Below, piece by piece: positions 36,701 to 44,428 of a DNA stretch of 64,000 bases. Numbering within the stretch: the stretch's first letter is position 1; each line of letters starts with the position of its first letter. The stretch is from Pontibacter sp. G13 (lineage in GTDB: Bacteria; Bacteroidota; Bacteroidia; J057): positions 434,001 to 498,000 of the forward strand of contig NZ_CP134696.1 of the NCBI RefSeq assembly GCF_031851795.1, in the 5' to 3' direction. The position numbers and the translations under genes are program-made. The notes beneath the pieces are model-generated. The model worked only from the letters and a program-made list of their open reading frames with translations. It was not told where the DNA came from and did not search any database.

Positions 36701-37197
36701 TGGTAATTCAACTCCACGCTGATGGGATTGAGAGAAACCCCAGTTCCGTCGAATTCCTGCTTGAGCGTTGCGCCTTGTACTTGCCCTGGGAAAGCGGACG
36801 GCGTTTGCGCATCGATCCCGAGCGCAATCATGGCCGCAGCAATCGCCTGCTGCTGGCTGATGGAAGGCTGCGTGAGGTTCACTCGGTTCTTCACATTGGC
36901 GATGAAGGAGTGATGGATGGACATCACCTGTCCACGGAGGATATTGGCATTAAGTCGAGCTCCGTGCACAGGAATTCCCTGATGCGACTGAACGGCATAT
37001 ACGTGCTGGACCCCATTGTGGGTGGTCACGTATTCGTCGGTCAGTTGGAGGTTTTCAATATCTTCAGGCGTCAACCCCATTTGCTTGACTCGCTTGGTTG
37101 CGTAGTCCTGCACGAGGGAAATTGCGGATTGGCCCCAAACGAGGTTGGGGAGGGCCAGACAGAACCCTAATACCATCCGGATCATCATCGGTCGCAT
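33724..37197 (-). CDS. Secreted M36 (fungalysin) metallopeptidase, T9SS
   Basis: 1,157 residues from ATG 37197. Signal peptide ends near LVWGQ. An FTP-like propeptide (residues ~30-200, GIPVHGARLNANILRGQVMS) keeps the enzyme inactive until cleaved. The M36 catalytic domain has the zinc motif HEYGH (H568) and the third ligand in EGWSDFF about 30 residues on. A PA domain is inserted before it (GKIAVIDRGGCSFVEKVEAA). After it come a DUF11-like domain (VEPQVAEPGDTLTYFINIGN), a MAM/jelly-roll-like domain (FWHSFDTEAGFDGGFVEI) and a T9SS type A sorting domain (VYPNPTHGNLSLDLTG ... LAPGVYLLEV). It should be an extracellular protease. A close paralogue lies next upstream at 37729-41193. Confidence 0.93.
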   Translation of the reverse strand: MRPMMIRMVLGFCLALPNLVWGQSAISLVQDYATKRVKQMGLTPEDIENLQLTDEYVTTHNGVQHVYAVQSHQGIPVHGARLNANILRGQVMSIHHSFIANVKNRVNLTQPSISQQQAIAAAMIALGIDAQTPSAFPGQVQGATLKQEFDGTGVSLNPISVELNYHKVSAIEARLAWNFQIYELSADNWWDLWVDATDGTILARENWVTKCQFESSFNAEGQMEMTCTHAHHHHVLSPMGALAGAYRAYPVGVESPNHGGRTLMNDPDDMVASPFGWHDTDGNVGPEYTITRGNNVYAYDDWNNDNAPGYSPDGGASLTFDFPFDQTLNPDSNRDAAITNLFVWNNFMHDVTYHYGFDEAAGNFQETNYNGEGTGGDPVNAEGFDGSGFNNANFATPPDGSNPRMQMYIWTNSTGSGPLRVNTPSMLAGFYNAAAASFGPPLPTTPLTGDLALVQDINGTTEGCDSITNQSSLVGKIAVIDRGGCSFVEKVEAAQAAGAIAVIVINNNNFAFPMPGTSSIVTIPSLMIAQNDGIAIKQQIILGVNVTIQAPSIPNGRDSNVDNGVVAHEYGHGISNRLTGGPSAAGCLSNEEQVGEGWSDFFSLIMTHEPGDQGATARGIGTFAFGQPITGGGIRPYPYSTDMNINPVTYEYIKTLSVPHGVGSVFCSMAWDLYWALVDQYGYDPDVYFGTGGNNIAIQLVMDGMKLQPCGPGFVDVRDAILLADQINNGGENQCLIWKVFARRGLGLSADQGNPDDRSDGVEAFDLPEQCRPIVTISKTVEPQVAEPGDTLTYFINIGNQKEIPATGLFLLDTLAPNLTFVQGSSDCGAAAADSVVFIQIANVNAGEEALCSFQVVVDSAHPFTSIALQDGFEDPTLPYVLNSTLGLNTWKLDQTNPRSGTNAFSVANTTTFNDQSLELPPIQLDSNQQFTFWHSFDTEAGFDGGFVEIRDAFSATWTDLGDYFIENGYTDSLALNQAVGGRRAFSGNSNGYIRSKVNLSDWAGQTVFIRFRFQSDDNGGATGWFVDDVNVGREVIVYNTVRGTSGQGDIFFGTTPIGTQIFEGTGGATALTPKLARLDIQVYPNPTHGNLSLDLTGVEHGELSIELFNLIGQQAYANSLLAGQKHEISLGDLAPGVYLLEVRNAEGIYREKLLIE

Positions 37198-37449
37198 AAA
37201 GGAAGCGTTAATTTTTGTTGAGGGGTCTAGCGACACAATGAGCGGAGCTTCAACAGTTCTCATCTTATGTTGATAGGAAAGCCAAAAAATGCCCAAAGTC
37301 GTAGAGTCAGTCTAGACCATAAATTCCAAATAGGTCAAATTCTCTCAGGAATCAGGATATATTTTTTGCCTTGCGTTACCCAGTTTTAGTTGGTGAATAC
37401 TGTCAGGCGTCATTCCGAGTGGTTCAATCTGGGATCTCAAGTGGGATGG

Positions 37450-37660
37450 CCTGCCGCGGGGTGAGGGGACTGGAAGGTGAGGCTCCGCCGAAGTCCCGAA
37501 GCGACATATTGGGGAATACTCTGATTTGACCTACCAGCATTCAGCTTTTGGACTCCACAGAAAGCGGAGGGACCGAGTCTTCGACGAGCCTGAAAGGTCC
37601 CGACCCGGCGCACATTTTGCCAAGCGAGGCCCTCCTATCCGGTCGCCGGGGCACCCCCAA
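37450..37660 (+). repeat. Copy 3 of the dispersed GC-rich repeat
   Basis: Shares CCGAAGTCCCG, AAGCGGAGGGACCGAG, CGACGAGCC, CCCGACCCGGCG and the end block GCCGGGGCACCCCCAA with the copies at 20971 and 29398. It carries about 50 extra bases between the first two blocks. It lies between the two M36 peptidase genes. Confidence 0.6.
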
Positions 37661-37661
37661 A

Positions 37662-37700
37662 CAAAAATCCTCCCCAATCCGATGATCAGACTGGGGAGGA
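37662..37700 (-). terminator. Terminator after the second M36 peptidase gene
   Basis: TCCTCCCCA (37668-37676) is complementary to TGGGGAGGA (37692-37700), loop of 15 nt. TTTTTGTTTG follows on the minus strand. Confidence 0.8.
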
Positions 37701-37728
37701 AATATGATGAGATCGAATCCACTAGGAT

Positions 37729-40700
37729 CTATTCTATGATCACTTTCTGGTTGTAGGCTCCAGACTCGGAAGTCAATTCCAGCAGGTACACCCCTGCAGG
37801 CAGATCCTCGACTGACAGCTCATGGATGGACTGCCCAACAGGCAACTCTCGCGCTTTCAGGGTCTGCCCCATGAGGTTGTAGAGCTTCAGGGAAAGGGTC
37901 TCGTCGGAAACTTCCGTCATTTCCAATACCAGACGGTCATGGGCAGGAATCGGATAAATGGAAATTCCCAGATCCAATTCGGTGTCGATGGTCGTGGTAA
38001 CAGTGGTATCTCCTTGCAAGACCAATGTCCCTTCTGGCGTGGTGGCTACCAGATCCTTGACGGTAGATGAAGTGGCGTAAGCGGTATTGAAAATGGTCAC
38101 CTCATCCCCCATTCGGATGTTGTCTACCCACCAACCTTGGTCGGAGGTATTGTCATCTGACATGAAGCGGAAACGGATATACAAGAATACCCCTGCAAAA
38201 TCGGAAAGATCAGCCTTGGTCTCGATGTACCCTTGGCTATTTCCGGAGAATGCAGGACGGCCACCGATGGAGGGATTATTGATCCCGAGGGAGTCATTGT
38301 ATCCATTCTGGATGAAATAGGTCTTGAGGTCGATCCAGTTGGCTTGGAAGGCATCACGGATCTCCACGACACCGCCATCCCAACCGGCTTCCGTCGCATA
38401 GGAGTGGTGGAAGGAAAGGACCACGTTGGAATCCACCAAGACCGGAGGAAGCTCCAAGAACTGATCGTTGTCCGCACCTACGTTGGGCACGAAGAAGGCA
38501 TTGTCGCCCTCGTAAGCATTGGCGGTATCGATGCTCCAGCCGTCGGTTCCAATCAATCCAAACTGGGTGTATGCAACCGTCAGATCTTCGAATCCATCGG
38601 AAAAACTAATGGTCGAATACCCAAGGCTATCAGTCACAACCGCTTGGAAAGAACAGAGGGACTCCGTGCCGGCAGTTACGGTACCAATGCTCATGGTGAC
38701 CACCTGTCCAATGGCGATGGCATTGCAATCTCCAGAACCGGGAACAAACGTCAGACCGGGGGAGAGGGTATCGAATACCACTACATTGTTCACATCGGTA
38801 GGCTGGTTGTTGTCGAAGCTGATGAAGTAGGTAACGGTATCTCCCACCTGAGCCTGAAGCGGCTCAACAGTCTTGGACATCAAGAGGACTTCTTGGCATA
38901 CTGGCGGAAGGTCAAATGCCTCTACCCCATCGCCGCGATCATCTGTACTTCCCTGAACGGCAGAGTATCCCAAACCACGACGGGCGAACACTTCCCAGAT
39001 CAGACATTCGTTGGCACCGCCATTGTTGATTTGATCGGCAAGAATGATCGCATCGCGCATATCCACGAATCCGGGGCTACAGGGTTGGAGTTTCATTCCA
39101 TCCATCACCAATTGGATGGCTGTATTGTTACCGCCTGTACCGTAGTAAATGTCTGGATCATATCCATACTCATCCGTCAAGGCCCAGTAGAGATCCCAGA
39201 TCATAGAACAGAAGACAGAACCGACTCCGTGGGGTACAGAAAGCACCTTGATATCGTCGTAGGTAACGGGGTTGATGGACATATTGGTGGAATACGGATA
39301 TGGACGAATGCCTCCGCTGTTGACTCCTCCTCCGTTGGCGAAGTTGCCGATCCCACGGGAGGTACTTCCCTGATCACCGGGTTCGTGCGTCATGATCAAG
39401 GAGAAGAAGTCACTCCATCCTTCTCCCGCCTGTTCTTCATTGGTAAGGCATCCAGCAGCAGCAGGGCCTCCAGTCAGGCGATTGGAGATTCCGTGGCCGT
39501 ATTCGTGAGCGACGATCCCGTTGTCAACGTTGGAATCCAATCCGTTTGGCAGACCGCCATCTTGGATGGTTCCATTGAGGCCGAGTCCCACATTTTGGCG
39601 GAAAGTCAAGCCATCGCTTTGGGACACCATGATGGAAGGAATGGTAATCTGATTGCTACTTCCTCCCATCGTGAAGGTTCCTCCTGCTTGGTTGTTGATG
39701 ATGATGACCGCAACTGCGCCGGCATTTTGGGCATTCAACACCTTGTCTACAAAGAGACATCCTCCCCGATCAATCAGGGCAATTTTCCCTGCGACACTGG
39801 TGGGGTTGGCCACGACATCACATACCGTAGGGGAACCATTGATATCCAGCACCTCCACAATATCGGCAGTGATCGGGGTAGTCGGGAGTCCAGGACCAAA
39901 AGAAGCTCCTGAAACACTATAGGTACCCGCAATTCCGGCTGGGGTGTTGATGGTCAATGCATCTCCTCCTGCAGAGGCATTCCATAGGTACATCTGCATC
40001 CGTGGATTGGAGCCATCTGGAGGCGTGGCGAAGTTGGCGTTGTTGAATCCGCTCCCATCAAATCCTTCCGCATTCACCGGGTCGCTCCCTGCACCAGAAC
40101 CTGTGTAGTTGGTCTCCTGAAAGTTACCCGCAGCTTCGTCAAACCCATAATGGTACAATACGTCATGCATGAAGTTGTTCCAAACAAACAAGTTGGTCAG
40201 GGCTCCATTTCTGTTGCTGTCAGTACTGTTGCTGATATCATACGGGAAGTCGAAAATCAATCCTGCACCACCATCTGGGCTATATCCCGGAGCGTTGTTG
40301 TTGTCCCAATCTTCGTAGGCATATACATTGTTTCCACGTGTGATGGTGTATTCAGCGCCCGGTTGACCATCGGTGTCATGCCATCCAAATGGAGAAGCCA
40401 CCATATCATCTGGATCAACCAGAAGGGTTCGGTTACCGTGGATCGGGCTTTCAACCCCTATCGGAAAGGCACGATAGTTACCGGCCATGATGCCTTGTGG
40501 GGCAGCAAAACCGACAGAACCATCGTGACGATGTGTGTGAGGTCCAGAAGGATGATCAAATTGGCAGTGGTTGACCCAATTGACGCGTTCAACGATCTGT
40601 CCTTGCTCGACTCCAACCCAGAAATCGAACCAGTCAGAGCCATCTAGCTTGAGAATCTGGAAATTCCAACAAAGAATCACTTCTTGATTGGAAACCTTGT

Positions 40701-41193
40701 GGAATTCCAATTTTACATGAATGTCGTTGCGGGAAATTTCTCGGGCCAGGCACACCATTTCCTCAAGATTTCCAGAGACGGACTGTGCGGGGACGGGGGC
40801 CACCTCGGTGATTCCCATGGAAGAGGAAGCTTTTCTAATTGCTTCTATCTGATCCACAGATCGAGGGGTCATAGAGGCTTTGGTCCGGATGTTTGGGACC
40901 AGGGTTTGATGTAGGCTAATCACCTGACCGTCTAGGATATGCGCACTGATATTGGCACCGTTGACGGGAATTCCTTGGAAGGTCTGTTCAGCATACACAT
41001 GAACAACCCCATTGTGGCTAGAGGTGTATTCATCCGTTACTTGAAGTGCTTGTACATCTTCGGGGGTGAGTCCATAAGACTTGGCTCTTTTCCCTAGATA
41101 ATCTTGGACGAGTTGGAGGTTGGATTGTGCCATGCCGAGCATGGGACATAGTAGGAGAGATACCCACACAATCCGTAGAAGGGTTGGTTGCAT
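37729..41193 (-). CDS. Second secreted M36 (fungalysin) metallopeptidase, T9SS
   Basis: 1,154 residues from ATG 41193. Same architecture as its neighbour: signal peptide ending GMAQ, propeptide, PA insert (GKIALIDRGGCLFVDKVLNA), zinc motif HEYGH (H563) with EGWSDFF, DUF11-like domain, jelly-roll domain and T9SS type A domain (IYPIPAHDRLVLEMTE ... LPAGVYLLEL). Catalytic regions of the two are near identical (NRLTGGPAAAGCLTNEEQ versus GGPSAAGCLSNEEQ), while propeptides and sorting domains differ more. This indicates a tandem duplication with purifying selection on the active site. Each gene has its own terminator, so they are separate transcripts. Confidence 0.93.
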   Translation of the reverse strand: MQPTLLRIVWVSLLLCPMLGMAQSNLQLVQDYLGKRAKSYGLTPEDVQALQVTDEYTSSHNGVVHVYAEQTFQGIPVNGANISAHILDGQVISLHQTLVPNIRTKASMTPRSVDQIEAIRKASSSMGITEVAPVPAQSVSGNLEEMVCLAREISRNDIHVKLEFHKVSNQEVILCWNFQILKLDGSDWFDFWVGVEQGQIVERVNWVNHCQFDHPSGPHTHRHDGSVGFAAPQGIMAGNYRAFPIGVESPIHGNRTLLVDPDDMVASPFGWHDTDGQPGAEYTITRGNNVYAYEDWDNNNAPGYSPDGGAGLIFDFPYDISNSTDSNRNGALTNLFVWNNFMHDVLYHYGFDEAAGNFQETNYTGSGAGSDPVNAEGFDGSGFNNANFATPPDGSNPRMQMYLWNASAGGDALTINTPAGIAGTYSVSGASFGPGLPTTPITADIVEVLDINGSPTVCDVVANPTSVAGKIALIDRGGCLFVDKVLNAQNAGAVAVIIINNQAGGTFTMGGSSNQITIPSIMVSQSDGLTFRQNVGLGLNGTIQDGGLPNGLDSNVDNGIVAHEYGHGISNRLTGGPAAAGCLTNEEQAGEGWSDFFSLIMTHEPGDQGSTSRGIGNFANGGGVNSGGIRPYPYSTNMSINPVTYDDIKVLSVPHGVGSVFCSMIWDLYWALTDEYGYDPDIYYGTGGNNTAIQLVMDGMKLQPCSPGFVDMRDAIILADQINNGGANECLIWEVFARRGLGYSAVQGSTDDRGDGVEAFDLPPVCQEVLLMSKTVEPLQAQVGDTVTYFISFDNNQPTDVNNVVVFDTLSPGLTFVPGSGDCNAIAIGQVVTMSIGTVTAGTESLCSFQAVVTDSLGYSTISFSDGFEDLTVAYTQFGLIGTDGWSIDTANAYEGDNAFFVPNVGADNDQFLELPPVLVDSNVVLSFHHSYATEAGWDGGVVEIRDAFQANWIDLKTYFIQNGYNDSLGINNPSIGGRPAFSGNSQGYIETKADLSDFAGVFLYIRFRFMSDDNTSDQGWWVDNIRMGDEVTIFNTAYATSSTVKDLVATTPEGTLVLQGDTTVTTTIDTELDLGISIYPIPAHDRLVLEMTEVSDETLSLKLYNLMGQTLKARELPVGQSIHELSVEDLPAGVYLLELTSESGAYNQKVIIE

Positions 41194-41544
41194 AAATAAA
41201 AGCGTCAGGTTAAAAAAATCTCGTGAAGGTGAAATACATTCCCTGAAGGAGAAATCATGATTGTGCAAGTAATCGTAGCATTCGAATGTGGAATCTTCAA
41301 TAGATGTAAAGAAGATGCCCCTTCAAAAAACCACGACTACCAACTTCCAAATTGAAAATATTCTCGGTAGATCCCCTGATATTTTTTCTTGTTGAATTAC
41401 CCACTAATCGGGTCCTTGTTTCGAGAATGCAACTATAGACCCATCAATCATTATCAATCTATCAACGAAAACGTCATTTTGGCGACACATTATCAGGGCT
41501 TCAGGGGATATAGTCCATTTTTTTCAGAAAAAATGTGACGAGGA

Positions 41545-41576
41545 TTTGGAAAAGAACTGGATAAGTCATTGCTTTG
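41545..41576 (+). promoter_or_regulatory. Candidate Bacteroidota-type promoter of the sulfur cluster
   Basis: TTTG (41545-41548) and TTGCTTTG (41569-41576), 20 bp apart, resemble the Bacteroidota -33 (TTTG) and -7 (TAnnTTTG) elements with one mismatch. Transcription would start about 20-25 bp before the SAM riboswitch. The preceding 350 bp (41194-41544) show no gene. Confidence 0.35.
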
Positions 41577-41604
41577 AGACATCATTCACGGATCCTCGTG
41601 ACTT

Positions 41605-41705
41605 GATTTATGAAGAATGAGGCGAGAGAACAGGCTCAATGACCCTCATGGCAACCTGCCGCCGGCAACGGTGCCAAATCCTGCCCGAATTGGGAAAGAT
41701 AAATT
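41605..41705 (+). promoter_or_regulatory. SAM-I riboswitch (S-box) aptamer
   Basis: All conserved SAM-I elements appear in order. P1 ATTTAT (41606-41611) pairs with ATAAAT (41699-41704). GAAGAATGAGG opens P2, closed by CCTCATGGCAACC. Between them lies GAGAGAACAGGCTCAATGAC, the Bacteroidota form of the GAGGGA/GGCCC core and K-turn/pseudoknot region. P3 is TGCC/GGCA, then GGTGCCAAATCC and P4 ending GGGAAAGATAA. It should bind S-adenosylmethionine and control the downstream sulfur genes. No intrinsic terminator follows; instead a cysteine-rich leader frame begins 16 nt after P1, so its output may act on that frame's translation or on Rho. Confidence 0.9.
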
Positions 41706-41719
41706 AACGACACATCGTC

Positions 41720-41842
41720 ATGAGCAAAAACGTCCACGAATTCCCCCTCCCCGCCGCGCAGTCTAGCGCTACTTTTTCCACTTACATGTTTACTACCATT
41801 GGCACGGCCAACACGATTTGTTGTTGCTGTTGTTGTTGCTAG
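41720..41842 (+). CDS. Leader peptide ending in seven consecutive cysteines
   Basis: A 40-codon frame starts ATG 41720 (MSKNVHEFPLPAAQ). Its last seven codons, 41819-41839, are TGT TGT TGC TGT TGT TGT TGC, directly before the TAG stop at 41840-41842. An internal ATG at 41786 would give an 18-residue version. Placed between a SAM-I aptamer and cysH, it looks like a cysteine sensor: ribosomes should pause on the Cys run when charged Cys-tRNA is short. Downstream, a hairpin at 41871-41894 (TCAGGGTG with CAC-A-CCTGA) and a C-rich, G-poor stretch (about 41909-41932) are candidate output elements, for example for Rho. There is no U-tailed terminator, so the mechanism is open. Confidence 0.7.
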   Translation: MSKNVHEFPLPAAQSSATFSTYMFTTIGTANTICCCCCCC

Positions 41843-42001
41843 TTGGTTGGGTCCAAATTCCATGATCGTATCAGGGTGCCCATGTCACACCTGAGTCTAT
41901 CTGCGTAATTGCCCTACCCTCCCCCACTTTTCCGAGGCACGACCTCTAGGAGAAGTACAGCCCCATATTCGATTTCTACCAAACTCAAATATTACTCACC
42001 C

Positions 42002-42763
42002 ATGGAATCTCATTCCATTGACTACCTCCGAACCTCAACAGCGGACCTTTCTTGGGAAGACCGCCTAGAATGGCTCAGCAGAGAATTTCCGGGCAAGGTC
42101 TGCTTTTCACTGGGATTCGGAAAAGAGGGCATGGTCATCGCAGACGCCATTTTCCGGAAGAACCTTCCGATCCGTGTATTCACCATCGATACCGGACGGC
42201 TTTTTCCGGAGACATACGAGCTGATGGATCTGGTCCGCGCTCGCTACAAGACCCAATTCGAAGTGTACTTTCCGGAAAGCCGTGATGTTGAGCAATATGT
42301 TCGCCAGCATGGGGTAAATGGCTTTTACGAATCTGTGGAAAATCGTCTGAGCTGCTGCGAGATCAGGAAGAAACGACCATTGAAAAGGGCTTTGGAGGGC
42401 GCTGAGATCTGGATTACCGGATTGCGCAAGACCCAGTCTGACTTCAGAAGTCAATTTGAGGAATTCGAATGGAATGAATATCACGGGCTTTTCAAATTCA
42501 ACCCCCTGATCAACTGGTCCAAAGAGGAGGTCGATGAATATCTGGAAACGCACCGCGTTCCGACCAATCGCCTCCACAAATCGGGATTCCCCAGCATAGG
42601 ATGTGCGCCATGTACTCGCGCCATTGTCAAGGGAGAATCGGAACGGGATGGCAGATGGTGGTGGGAAACTTCCCACAAGGAATGTGGCCTTCATTTGGAC
42701 ATCACCCGAGAGGTGAAACAATCCACCTCCACGCCAATCACAAGAATTGTCAAAACCGCATAG
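42002..42763 (+). CDS. cysH: Assimilatory adenylyl-sulfate reductase, Fe-S type CysH
   Basis: 253 residues from ATG 42002, the Met that precedes the conserved part. It has the PAPS-reductase fold with VCFSLGFGKEG (33-43) as PP-loop variant. Cysteine pairs CC (118-119) and CAPC (201-204) bind the [4Fe-4S] cluster that marks the APS-using (bacterial/plant) type, not the cluster-free E. coli PAPS reductase. KECGLH (226-231) holds the catalytic Cys228. It reduces activated sulfate to sulfite with thioredoxin. First structural gene of the sulfur cluster, 159 bp after the poly-Cys leader stop. Sulfate-activating genes (cysD/N) are not in the window. Confidence 0.93.
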   Translation: MESHSIDYLRTSTADLSWEDRLEWLSREFPGKVCFSLGFGKEGMVIADAIFRKNLPIRVFTIDTGRLFPETYELMDLVRARYKTQFEVYFPESRDVEQYVRQHGVNGFYESVENRLSCCEIRKKRPLKRALEGAEIWITGLRKTQSDFRSQFEEFEWNEYHGLFKFNPLINWSKEEVDEYLETHRVPTNRLHKSGFPSIGCAPCTRAIVKGESERDGRWWWETSHKECGLHLDITREVKQSTSTPITRIVKTA

Positions 42764-42779
42764 CGGATAATTTCACAGC

Positions 42780-43196
42780 ATGAAGATTCATTTGAAACGC
42801 ATCAACGACGCCGTCCACTTCGAAGCTACCAACGAGGCCGGGAATACCCTCTCGATCGATGGGTCTCCCAAAGTAGGCGGCCAGAATCTGGGGTTTCGCC
42901 CGATGGAGTCCTTGATTGCGGGCCTTGCAGGCTGTAGCAGCATTGACATCTGCTCCATTTTGTCCAAACAACGTCAAGTGGTCGAGAACTTCGAAGTCGA
43001 TGTCCAAGCGGAAAGAGATCCAGATCATGTTCCTTCACTTTTCACCGATATACACCTACATGTAAAATTGACGGGCGATCTCGACCCCAACAAAGTAGAA
43101 CGAGCCGTCAATCTCTCTTTGGAGAAATACTGTTCTGTAGCCCGGATTTTGGAGAAAACCGCCAAAATCACTTGGAGCCACGAAATCATCCACTAA
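42780..43196 (+). CDS. OsmC/Ohr-family peroxiredoxin-like protein
   Basis: 138 residues. The OsmC fold is shown by LIAGLAGCSSIDICSIL (C52, C58) and LEKYCSVARILEKTAK (C118). C52 and C118 are the two conserved redox cysteines that reduce organic hydroperoxides in OsmC/Ohr proteins. Cytoplasmic. It lies 16 bp after cysH and 25 bp before the MetZ-like gene, clearly within the sulfur operon. A role in handling reactive sulfur or persulfide intermediates is an inference from this position; family members otherwise serve peroxide defence. Confidence 0.9.
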   Translation: MKIHLKRINDAVHFEATNEAGNTLSIDGSPKVGGQNLGFRPMESLIAGLAGCSSIDICSILSKQRQVVENFEVDVQAERDPDHVPSLFTDIHLHVKLTGDLDPNKVERAVNLSLEKYCSVARILEKTAKITWSHEIIH

Positions 43197-43221
43197 TCCA
43201 CCTTCCTTAACACAAACCAAG

Positions 43222-44412
43222 ATGTCCAACAACCCGAAATTCGAAACGCAAGCAATCCGGACCCAATCTGAACGCACCGGAAATCGAGAGCATACCGCTC
43301 CTCTTTACCTGACTTCTTCTTTTCTATTTGACGATGCGGAACAGATGCGCGCTATGTTTGCGGATGAGATTCCGGGCAATCTTTACAGTCGATTCTCCAA
43401 TCCCAACACTACCGAACTCATAGACAAAGTCTGCCTATTGGAAGGCGCAGAATCAGGATATGCCACGGCTACGGGAATGGCGGCAGTTTTCACTACGTTG
43501 GCGGCCCTTTGCAGCAGCGGCGACCATATTTTGGCCTGTCGCTCCGTATTCGGCTCCACACACACCGTACTTACCAAACTACTTCCCAAGTGGAATATCA
43601 CGCATAGCTATGTAGATATCCACGAAACTGACAGTTGGGCAGCGTCCATCCAGCCCAACACCAAATTGTTGTTTGTGGAAACTCCCTCCAACCCTGCCGT
43701 GGATATCCTGGATCTGGAATGGCTCGGAAAATTTGCCGACGAACATGGATTGATTCTGATCGTGGACAATTGCTTTGCCACTCCTTACCTGCAGCAACCG
43801 ATCAAATTCGGTGCACACTTGGTGCTTCACAGCGCCACAAAATACATGGACGGTCAAGGCCGAGTGCTAGGAGGTCTCGTTGTGGGAAAGGAAGAATTGG
43901 TGGACGAAGTGAGATTATTCGCTCGCCACTCAGGGCCTGCACTTTCGCCCTTCAATGCATGGATCTTGAGCAAGAGTATTGAGACATTGGCCCTCCGTAT
44001 GGACCGCCATTGCAGCAATGCCCTCGCATTGGCGGAAAGGCTGGAATCCCATCCAGACGTGGAATTGGTGAAGTATCCCTTCCTTCCAAGCCACCCGCAG
44101 TATGAAGTCGCCAAGAAGCAAATGCGCCAAGGGGGCGGAATCGTCAGTATCGTGGTAAATGGAGGCGTCGATCGCGGCCGAGAATTCCTGAATCAAGTCA
44201 AGGTAGCATCCTTGACCGCCAATCTGGGAGATAGCCGTACCATCGTGACTCACCCTGCTTCCACTACCCATGCCAAGTTGACGGACGACCAAAGAGCCGA
44301 GGTGGGAATCTTACCCGGACTCATCCGAATCTCTGTGGGATTGGAACATGTAGATGACATCATTGCAGATATCGAGCAGGCATTGGCCGCCTCCAAACCC
44401 ATCTTGGCCTAA
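43222..44412 (+). CDS. metZ: PLP-dependent O-succinylhomoserine sulfhydrylase-like enzyme
   Basis: 396 residues of the Cys/Met metabolism PLP family. The Schiff-base lysine is K207 in LVLHSATKYMDGQGRVLGG; the GQGR sequence after it is typical of MetZ-type sulfhydrylases rather than MetB. Other family marks are YSRFSNPNTTELIDKVCLLE (PLP phosphate region), VETPSNPAVDILDL and VDNCFATPYLQ. It probably makes homocysteine from O-succinyl- (or O-acetyl-) homoserine and sulfide, thereby consuming the product of the sulfite reductase encoded downstream. Cystathionine gamma-synthase is the main alternative. A Cys-codon attenuator separates it from the next gene. Confidence 0.88.
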   Translation: MSNNPKFETQAIRTQSERTGNREHTAPLYLTSSFLFDDAEQMRAMFADEIPGNLYSRFSNPNTTELIDKVCLLEGAESGYATATGMAAVFTTLAALCSSGDHILACRSVFGSTHTVLTKLLPKWNITHSYVDIHETDSWAASIQPNTKLLFVETPSNPAVDILDLEWLGKFADEHGLILIVDNCFATPYLQQPIKFGAHLVLHSATKYMDGQGRVLGGLVVGKEELVDEVRLFARHSGPALSPFNAWILSKSIETLALRMDRHCSNALALAERLESHPDVELVKYPFLPSHPQYEVAKKQMRQGGGIVSIVVNGGVDRGREFLNQVKVASLTANLGDSRTIVTHPASTTHAKLTDDQRAEVGILPGLIRISVGLEHVDDIIADIEQALAASKPILA

Positions 44413-44428
44413 TCATGCGAAAGCGCCT

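Noticed and set aside
41819-41839. Poly-Cys codons as a mere TGT/TTG microsatellite
   Set aside because: A chance triplet repeat was considered, but the tract is in frame with an upstream ATG, ends exactly at a stop, contains two synonymous TGC codons and lies between a SAM-I aptamer and cysH. It is kept as a leader peptide with reduced confidence.
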